A DNA stretch of 12,938 nt, taken from Bacteroidota bacterium. Its GTDB lineage: Bacteria > Bacteroidota > Bacteroidia > Bacteroidales > Prolixibacteraceae. The notes below the pieces were generated by a model. It saw nothing but the letters and a program-made list of their open reading frames with translations, had not been told where the DNA came from and did no database searches. This document shows, one piece after another, positions 7,777 to 12,938 of the stretch; position 1 is the first letter of the stretch, and each line of letters opens with the position of its first letter. A program made the position numbers and the translations under genes. The stretch spans positions 1 to 12,938 of the forward strand of contig JAUYEQ010000364.1 of the NCBI GenBank assembly GCA_030691295.1, given 5' to 3'.

Positions 7777-7914
7777 TCCGGTTACAATCAACATCCAACA
7801 TTCAGCAAAACGAATAAATATTGACATTTAACATTATTTAACAGTTAGGGGGGGTAACCTTTATGTTAAAATTAGGATTAACTAATACATAGCATCCTAA
7901 AATCTATTCCATAT

Positions 7915-9064
7915 TTGCAACATACCTTATTTCCCAAAGAAATCATCAGGTTCTCTATCGAAAGTCATTATTCCAGGTTTTCGTGGCATTCAAAAGTTAT
8001 TTATCTACTTGTTATCGGGATTATACTCGCAGCAGTAATCGCCTTACCTTTTGTGAAGGTTGATATTACCATTCAATCGCGGGGAATTATCCGTTCGCAG
8101 GCCGAACCAACCAGCATTCAGGCTCCGGTTGCCGGGCAGGTACAAAAAATCTACATCCGCGAAAAACATGAAGGTGACGGTTGGCGATACCTTAATTTGT
8201 TTGTCGCCCAAAAAGATCGATGATCAGCTACAGATGCTGGACGACAAGATAGCCCTTTATTCGGTTTATATAGCCGATTTGGACAATCTGGTAAGCGGTC
8301 AAAACAATGTTATTCAAAGCAACTTGCTGAAAAGCAGTTATTCTGAATACAATCAGAAATTGATGGAATATCAGTTGCAGATTGAAACCGCCGGGAAAGA
8401 TTTTCAACGAACAAAAACGCTTTTCGAAAAAGAGGTGATTGCCGCAGCCGAATTTGAGAAAAAAGAGATGGAATTGAATCAGCTCATCAAAGAACGCGAC
8501 TTTTACATCAGTCAAAAAAAATCAGGCTGGCACCAGCAAATATTTCAATACAAAACCGAACTCCAATCGCTGAATGATAACCGTGATCAGCTGAGGTTTG
8601 AACAACGTTTTTATGTCGTGCTTTCTCCTGCGAATGGATACATTACAAATTTCACCGGGCTACAAACCGGAAGTTTTATCTTTCCAAACCAGGTTGTTGC
8701 AACCATATCTCCCACCGACAGCTTGATTGTTGAATGCTATGTCAGCCCTAACGATATCGGATACTTACAAACGGGTAAAGTTGCCACATTCCAGATCGAT
8801 GCATACAACTACAACCAATGGGGGCTGGCTTCCGGCGAGATTATTGACATTTCGAACCAACCCTATCAGGAAAACGAATCGGTTTATTTCAAGGTAAAAT
8901 GCAAGCTGAATCAGGATTGTATTTCGCTGAAATCAGGATATGAGGGCAAATTGAAAAACGGATTGACACTTACTTCCCGGTTTCTGGTAAACCGCCGTAG
9001 TTTATACGACCTGCTGTTCGACAAAGCTGATGATTGGCTAAACCCGAAAATCATGACTTTATGA
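7915..9064 (+). pseudogene. HlyD-family membrane-fusion (adaptor) protein, frameshifted
   Basis: HlyD-type adaptors link an inner-membrane peptide exporter to the outer membrane. Frame 1 (7915-8223) gives MQHTLFPKEIIRFSIESH, a membrane segment (about 26-47) and a biotinyl-lipoyl-like half motif VKVDITIQSRGIIR...APVAGQVQKIYIRE, then runs into a stop. Frame 2 resumes the protein as NMKVTVGDTLICLSPKKIDD, a coiled-coil hairpin (corrected residues about 100-230), the second lipoyl half YVVLSPANGYITN, and a beta-barrel to a TGA at 9064. Removing one A from the AAAAA run at 8162-8166 restores a 382-residue protein. The start is a TTG at 7915; an in-frame stop at 7879-7881 rules out a longer form and no ATG is available. 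The rest is well conserved, so a sequencing error or recent mutation is more likely than old decay. Its stop overlaps the PCAT ATG by 4 bp. Confidence 0.88.
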
Positions 9065-11232
9065 GCATAAAAATCAAACAACACGATATTACCGATTGCG
9101 GTGCTGCTTGTCTGGCATCGGTTTCAGCACATTATGATCTCAAAATCCCGATTGCGCGAATAAGACAATGGGCCGGAACCGATAAAAAAGGAACCAATGC
9201 CTGGGGACTCATCAAAGCTGCCGAAAAATTAGGTTTTTCAGCCAAAGGGGTGAAAGGCGAACTGGCCGCAATGAGCGAAGTTCCACTTCCCGCCATTGCC
9301 CATGTGGTAGTAAAAGAAGTATTGCAACACTATGTGGTGGTGTATAAATTCACGAAAAATTACGTGGAAATTATGGATCCCGGCGATGGACTTCTGCATC
9401 GGAAAACCCATGCAGAATTTGCTGAAGAGTGGACGGGGATACTCATTCTTTTATCGCCCAATCAGGAATTTACAGCCCGCAACGAAAAAGTGTCGGTTAT
9501 GGCTCGGTTCCGCTTTCTGCTTTACCCGCACCGAAAAATACTGGTTCAGGCATTGGTAGGAGCGATTATTTATACTGTGTTAGGGTTGTCAACATCCATT
9601 TATATCCAAAAAATCACCGACTTTGTATTGCCCGATGGAAACCGGAACCTACTCAACCTGCTCAGTATAGGTATGGTGATTATTTTGGTGCTACAGATCG
9701 TAATTGGTTCACTTCAAACTGTTTTTATCCTGAAAACTGGCCAGTTGATCGATGCCCGTCTTATTCTGGGTTATTACAAACATTTACTTCAGTTACCTCA
9801 ACGTTTTTTCGATACCATGCGCACCGGCGAAATTATTTCGAGGATCAACGACGCGGTGAAAATCAGGGCGTTTATCAACGATACCATGATTAGCATTCTG
9901 GTCAACCTCTTTATCGTCGTTTTCTCGTTTGTCCTGATGTTTATTTACAGCATGAAACTGGCATTGATCATGGCCGTTGTAATCCCGCTGTATGCGCTGC
10001 TTTATTGGATTACCAACCAACTCAATAAAAAGAGGGAACGCAAGATCATGGAAAATGCAGCCGAGCTGAAAACACAACTGGTTGAGTCGCTCAACGCCAT
10101 AAAAACCATCAAACAATTGAACCTCGAAGAGTTTAACAACCTGAAAACCGAAACCCGTTTTATGCGTTTGCTCGACAGTACTTACAAATCGGGACTGAAC
10201 GGAATTTTCACAGGAAACGCTTCTCAACTCATCACACGGGCTTTCACCATTGTGTTGTTGTGGGCCGGAAGTTATCTGGTTATTGAACAAGCCATTACCC
10301 CAGGAGAATTGATGTCGTTTTATGCCCTTATCGGGTATTTTACCGGGCCGGTAAGCTCGTTGATTGGCATGAACAAAACCATACAAAACGCGAAAATCGC
10401 TGCCGACCGCCTGTTTGAAATCATGGATCTTGAACGCGACGACGAGATTGAGCATACCGTTGAACTCAATTCAAACCTGCTGGGAAACATCGCTTTCCGG
10501 AATGTTTCGTTTAGCTACGGAACCCGCACTGATGTTTTCGAAGATTTTAACCTGGTGCTGAAACAAGGTCAGTTAACTGCTATTATTGGAGAAAGCGGAT
10601 CGGGCAAAAGCACCATTGCCGCGCTTATCCAGGGCATTTATCCATTGAACAAAGGACAGATTTTAATTGGTGATGTCAACATCCGTTATGCCAGTCCCGA
10701 AAGTCTTCGTCGATTGGTGGGTATCGTTCCGCAAAACCTCGAACTCTTTGCCGGAAGTGTGATCGAAAACATAGCAGTGGGCGAAATGGCGCCCAATATG
10801 GAACTGCTCTTTGCGGTGTGCAAACAATTGGACTTGATCGAGTTTATTGAAAAACTACCCAACGGTTTTGCCACCTATATTGGCGAACATGGAGCCACTT
10901 TATCGGGAGGACAACGTCAACGACTTGCAATTGCACGAGCCTTGTACCGCCAGCCCGAAATCCTGATTATGGACGAAGCCACCTCTAACCTTGATTCGGA
11001 ATCGGAACAGGCCGTACAAAAAACCATTAGGCAACAAGTAGCAGCTGGCAAAACAGTGATCCTGATTGCCCACCGGTTAAGCACAGTGATTGATGCCCAC
11101 GAGATTATCATACTGAAAGAAGGCCAAATTACAGAGCAAGGAACCCACGAGGAATTATACACGCAAAAAGGCTATTATTACCGGATGTGGCAACGGCAGA
11201 TGCCGCTGGTTGTCCAACCTGAAATCATTTAA
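9061..11232 (+). CDS. Peptidase-containing ABC transporter (PCAT), C39 peptidase fused to ABC exporter
   Basis: A 723-aa inner-membrane exporter that cleaves double-glycine leaders and pumps out the peptide. Residues 1-135 are the C39 peptidase domain: oxyanion Gln7, catalytic Cys13 in ITDCGAAC, His90 in LQHYVVVY and Asp106 in IMDPGDG, so the protease should be active. Residues about 155-440 carry six membrane segments of an ABC exporter. The nucleotide-binding domain shows Walker A GESGSGKST (510-518), Q-loop Gln558, signature LSGGQ (614-618), Walker B ILIMDE (634-639), D-loop SNLD and H-loop His671; all are intact. The start is the ATG at 9061, in the ATGA overlap with the HlyD gene, which implies translational coupling; a TTG at 9034 would add nine unneeded residues. 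The double-glycine peptide 446 bp downstream is its likely substrate. Confidence 0.96.
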   Translation: MSIKIKQHDITDCGAACLASVSAHYDLKIPIARIRQWAGTDKKGTNAWGLIKAAEKLGFSAKGVKGELAAMSEVPLPAIAHVVVKEVLQHYVVVYKFTKNYVEIMDPGDGLLHRKTHAEFAEEWTGILILLSPNQEFTARNEKVSVMARFRFLLYPHRKILVQALVGAIIYTVLGLSTSIYIQKITDFVLPDGNRNLLNLLSIGMVIILVLQIVIGSLQTVFILKTGQLIDARLILGYYKHLLQLPQRFFDTMRTGEIISRINDAVKIRAFINDTMISILVNLFIVVFSFVLMFIYSMKLALIMAVVIPLYALLYWITNQLNKKRERKIMENAAELKTQLVESLNAIKTIKQLNLEEFNNLKTETRFMRLLDSTYKSGLNGIFTGNASQLITRAFTIVLLWAGSYLVIEQAITPGELMSFYALIGYFTGPVSSLIGMNKTIQNAKIAADRLFEIMDLERDDEIEHTVELNSNLLGNIAFRNVSFSYGTRTDVFEDFNLVLKQGQLTAIIGESGSGKSTIAALIQGIYPLNKGQILIGDVNIRYASPESLRRLVGIVPQNLELFAGSVIENIAVGEMAPNMELLFAVCKQLDLIEFIEKLPNGFATYIGEHGATLSGGQRQRLAIARALYRQPEILIMDEATSNLDSESEQAVQKTIRQQVAAGKTVILIAHRLSTVIDAHEIIILKEGQITEQGTHEELYTQKGYYYRMWQRQMPLVVQPEII

Positions 11233-11236
11233 TAAG

Positions 11237-11271
11237 TCTAATATCTATTGTCTAAAATCTAATATCACAAT
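11237..11271 (+). repeat. degenerate 7-bp tandem repeat (TCTAATA)
   Basis: Five consecutive heptamers read TCTAATA, TCTATTG, TCTAAAA, TCTAATA, TCACAAT. The nonamer TCTAATATC occurs twice (11237-11245 and 11258-11266), 21 bp apart, which is two helical turns. It fills almost the whole 42-bp gap between the PCAT stop and the HTH start. Confidence 0.6.
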
Positions 11272-11274
11272 AAT

Positions 11275-11595
11275 ATGAAAGCATTCGAACAACTGGAACG
11301 GTTAAAACGAATGAACCGTTTGATAAAAGAAGAAAAAACAGGTACACCGGAAGAGTTTGCAACCAGATTAGGCGTTAGCTCCAGCCATCTTTACCGTTGT
11401 ATTGAAGATATCAAAGAATTGGGAGCGCCTGTAAATTTTAGCCGAAGCCGAAAAACTTACTATTACGAATACGAGTTTGAAATGAAGGTGTCGTATTCTA
11501 TTCAATTGATCACAGAGCAGACAGCCAAGAAAGTTATTGGAGGTTTTTCGTTAAATAATGCTTCACTACTTTTTTATGAGAGTGGACGAATTTAA
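11275..11595 (+). CDS. Small HTH DNA-binding protein with double-glycine-like C-terminal tail
   Basis: A 106-aa protein. Residues 1-65 form a winged-helix/HTH_11-like domain: an N-terminal helix MKAFEQLERLKRMNRLIKEE, then GTPEEFATRLGVSSSHLYRCIEDIKELG as the helix-turn-helix (about 23-50), then a basic wing with FSRSRKTYYYEYEFE. This fold binds DNA, so it probably regulates the export locus. The tail is odd: after the wing comes MKVSYSIQLITEQTAKKVIGG (70-90), ending in Gly-Gly with Val at -4 and Ile at -12 like a C39 leader, followed by 16 residues. It lies 42 bp after the PCAT gene and 82 bp before the double-glycine peptide, same strand. Regulation of the locus is inferred; whether the tail is cleaved or binds the C39 domain is unknown. 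Confidence 0.85.
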   Translation: MKAFEQLERLKRMNRLIKEEKTGTPEEFATRLGVSSSHLYRCIEDIKELGAPVNFSRSRKTYYYEYEFEMKVSYSIQLITEQTAKKVIGGFSLNNASLLFYESGRI

Positions 11596-11626
11596 CTTAG
11601 CGTTAAGTTTAGTGCACAAAAACTTA
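11594..11626 (+). repeat. overlapping small inverted repeats upstream of the peptide gene
   Basis: AACTTA (11594-11599) pairs with TAAGTT (11604-11609) across 4 nt, and TAAGTTT (11604-11610) can instead pair with AAACTTA (11620-11626) across 9 nt. The two hairpins share an arm and exclude each other. They start at the HTH stop codon and lie about 50 nt before the peptide ATG. The same AACTTAG sites could equally be a protein-binding site. Confidence 0.45.
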
Positions 11627-11677
11627 GGTGGTTCCGAAAAGCCTATACAACAGAGTAGGAAAAAATAATATTAAATT

Positions 11678-11812
11678 ATGAAAAATTTAGAACCCAATGG
11701 ATTCAAGGAACTCAGGAAAGAAGAACTCCAACAAATTGAGGGAGGAATTCTACCTTTCTTAGTATTAGCTATTATTACTGTATGGGCGGTAGTCTGTATT
11801 CTTACAGATTAA
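11678..11812 (+). CDS. Double-glycine leader peptide with hydrophobic core (candidate bacteriocin or signal peptide)
   Basis: A 44-aa product that starts MKNLEPNGFKELRKEELQQI and ends its leader with EGG at residues 21-23. The leader has the full C39 recognition pattern: Leu at -12, Glu at -8, Leu at -7, Ile at -4, Gly-Gly at -2/-1. The predicted mature peptide is 21 residues (24-44), starting ILPFLV and ending ILTD. Nearly all residues are hydrophobic, with one Trp (36), one Cys (40) and one terminal Asp. It looks like a single membrane-spanning helix. It lies three genes into the HlyD-PCAT-HTH locus and is followed by a hairpin, so it is very probably the exported cargo. No modifying enzyme is visible. 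A bacteriocin, a pheromone or a membrane-active toxin are all possible; nothing in the core matches a family I recognise. Confidence 0.8.
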   Translation: MKNLEPNGFKELRKEELQQIEGGILPFLVLAIITVWAVVCILTD

Positions 11813-11824
11813 AGAACCCGGCTG

Positions 11825-11845
11825 GCGGGGAGCTATTCTCCCCGC
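11825..11845 (+). terminator. GC-rich hairpin after the peptide gene (terminator or attenuator)
   Basis: GCGGGGAG (11825-11832) and CTCCCCGC (11838-11845) make a perfect 8-bp stem with a 5-nt loop, 12 bp after the peptide stop codon. The following bases TATTTAAAAA have only a weak T-run, so termination may be partial and let some transcripts reach the next gene. Confidence 0.65.
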
Positions 11846-11888
11846 TATTTAAAAAACAACAATTATTAAAATATCAAAGTACACGCAT

Positions 11889-12938
11889 ATGATTCGGTTT
11901 GTTCCAATTCTCTTTTTTTTCATGTCCTTTTCGATTTATGCCGCTGGGATAAGCGGGTATATTATCGATTGTGCAAATAACTCTCCTTTGGTTGGGGTCA
12001 ATATAAAAGTTGATGGATACGGTTACGGTACCATCTCGAATAATGAAGGTTATTTTAGACTGACAATTTCGGATAGTTTCAAAGGAAAAACGCTGAAAAT
12101 AAGCCATATCGGATATAAATCGTTTGATTTAAAAATAGCAGAACTTGCAGATAAGACAGCAAAAAAATATTGCATGGAAGAAGATTTGGTTGCCTTAGCT
12201 GAAATTACCGTAATTCCTGACAATATGCTTCTTTCGATGCTGACCAAAGCCTATAAAAAGATACCTGAAAATTATCCGGACTTCTCAACCCGCTTTCAGG
12301 GTTTCTATCGCGAAGGATTAAAAATGAAAGACGGACCTTTTCTGGAATTCTCGGAAGCCATTATAAACGGCTATAAAACATCGTATTCTGTAAAGACGAT
12401 GGGGCAAATAAGTATTGAAAAATCACGAAAGAATATTTTTCCAGGAAGAGATACCATAAACCTTGTTCGGTTCTATGGCGGGCCATTTTTCCCCCATACA
12501 TATGACATTGTCCATTCCCGGAAAGAGTTTATACAACCTTCCAATTTTAAAGATTATAAATACCAGGTGGAGGAAGAAGTTCTGTATGACGGGAATCCTG
12601 CATACAGAATCGGATTCACTCCTAAAAAGGATAATAGCGGGATTGCAAAAGGAACTTTTTTATTAGACAAAGAAACTTTGGCCTACATTCGTTTTGATTA
12701 TCAATTGACAGAAAGGGGAATTAAACAGAAGATGATGGGATTCCTCGGACCACTAAAACAACTTTCGTCCAAGAAAATCGTAGCATATTACAAATACAAC
12801 AACAAGTGGTATATAAACAGCATCAAGTCAGCCAGTGAATACAAGAATACAAAATCCAATAATTTACTTGAAACAACCAATGATTATATAACCACATCTG
12901 TCGAATTCGATGATGTAGAGCCGATCCCGTTCGAGAAA
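11889..12938 (+). CDS. Secreted CarboxypepD_reg-like domain protein (partial, cut by right edge)
   Basis: 350 codons are present and the frame is open at the right edge. The product starts MIRFVPILFFFMSFSIYAAG, a signal peptide cleaved near residue 19. Residues about 20-105 read ISGYIIDCANNSPLVGVNIKV...GTISNNEGYFRLTI...LKISHIGYKSF, the classic carboxypeptidase-regulatory-like beta-sandwich of Bacteroidota envelope proteins. A second region follows with IPENYPDFSTRFQGFYREG (125-143) and alternating strand-like segments, a pattern common in Bacteroidota proteins of unknown function. It is therefore predicted to sit in the periplasm or at the outer membrane. It lies 76 bp after the peptide gene, past a hairpin, on the same strand. 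A role in export, reception or self-protection for the peptide is possible from position only. There is no TonB-dependent receptor barrel in the visible part. Confidence 0.8.
   Translation, partial: MIRFVPILFFFMSFSIYAAGISGYIIDCANNSPLVGVNIKVDGYGYGTISNNEGYFRLTISDSFKGKTLKISHIGYKSFDLKIAELADKTAKKYCMEEDLVALAEITVIPDNMLLSMLTKAYKKIPENYPDFSTRFQGFYREGLKMKDGPFLEFSEAIINGYKTSYSVKTMGQISIEKSRKNIFPGRDTINLVRFYGGPFFPHTYDIVHSRKEFIQPSNFKDYKYQVEEEVLYDGNPAYRIGFTPKKDNSGIAKGTFLLDKETLAYIRFDYQLTERGIKQKMMGFLGPLKQLSSKKIVAYYKYNNKWYINSIKSASEYKNTKSNNLLETTNDYITTSVEFDDVEPIPFEK

Larger units (their letters stand above)
7365..7914. other. divergent intergenic region between maltose operon and export locus
   Basis: This 550-bp stretch holds no convincing protein gene on either strand. 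It contains, from left to right, a repeat hairpin next to the MFS start, an AT-rich leader, a small hairpin (CCGGG-GATT-CCCGG near 7525-7538), the maltose operon promoter, the CRE-like operator, an A/T-rich tract, an inverted repeat with 9-bp arms, and a run of seven G at 7848-7854. The promoter of the export locus was not identified with confidence; CATATTTG at 7910-7917 is one base off the Bacteroidota -7 box but overlaps the start codon. Confidence 0.7.

Noticed and set aside
7863..7892. Nine-codon mini-ORF (MLKLGLTNT) upstream of the HlyD gene
   Set aside because: Too short to support, no conserved feature, and no sign of a leader-peptide attenuator such as a following terminator hairpin.
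7440..7914. Invertible promoter, common in Bacteroidota surface loci
   Set aside because: No pair of inverted repeats flanks a promoter here and no site-specific recombinase gene is in the window; the 7747-7776 arms are only 12 bp apart.
9793..10455. 220-codon open frame on the minus strand inside the PCAT gene
   Set aside because: It lies fully antisense to a conserved ABC transporter and its product is rich in His, Gln and Asn with no recognisable domain.
11237..11271. Possible CRISPR-like array
   Set aside because: Units are 7 bp without spacers; this is a simple degenerate tandem repeat and no cas gene is present.

Overview
The window reads as chromosomal DNA of a member of the Bacteroidota. 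The signs are a SusA-like GH13 enzyme next to a GH65 phosphorylase and beta-phosphoglucomutase, a promoter of the TTTG / TAnnTTTG type, A/T-rich translation starts without strong Shine-Dalgarno sequences, CarboxypepD_reg-like proteins and GC-rich dispersed intergenic repeats. A placement below phylum (for example Marinilabiliales or Prolixibacteraceae) would be a guess.

Left part, positions 1-7623, minus strand: a maltose/maltodextrin operon. In transcription order it holds an MFS sugar transporter (7364-5850), beta-phosphoglucomutase pgmB (5633-4944), a cytoplasmic GH65 maltose phosphorylase (4702-2393), an exported SusA-like GH13 enzyme (2192-351) and a GH13 lipoprotein cut by the left edge (250-1). 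The inferred pathway: alpha-glucans are trimmed in the envelope by the two GH13 enzymes, maltose enters by the transporter, the GH65 enzyme phosphorolyses it to glucose and beta-glucose-1-phosphate, and PgmB makes glucose-6-phosphate. Upstream lie a Bacteroidota-type promoter (7623-7591) and a perfect LacI/CRE-type palindrome (7689-7702). GC-rich repeat copies lie between MFS and pgmB and between pgmB and the GH65 gene, a related hairpin lies in front of the MFS gene, and a different large inverted repeat separates the GH65 and SusA-like genes.

Middle, 7365-7914: a gene-poor divergent intergenic region carrying the promoter, the operator and a 9-bp-arm inverted repeat.

Right part, 7915-12938, plus strand: a peptide-export locus. 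It holds a HlyD-type adaptor broken by a one-base frameshift, a C39 peptidase-containing ABC transporter (PCAT) translationally coupled to it, a small HTH protein whose C-terminal tail looks like a double-glycine leader, a 44-codon gene (11678-11812) for a peptide with a canonical double-glycine leader and a very hydrophobic core, a hairpin, and a secreted CarboxypepD_reg-like protein running off the right edge. The tiny peptide gene and its pairing with the PCAT and the HTH-GG protein are the best candidates here for an undescribed system.
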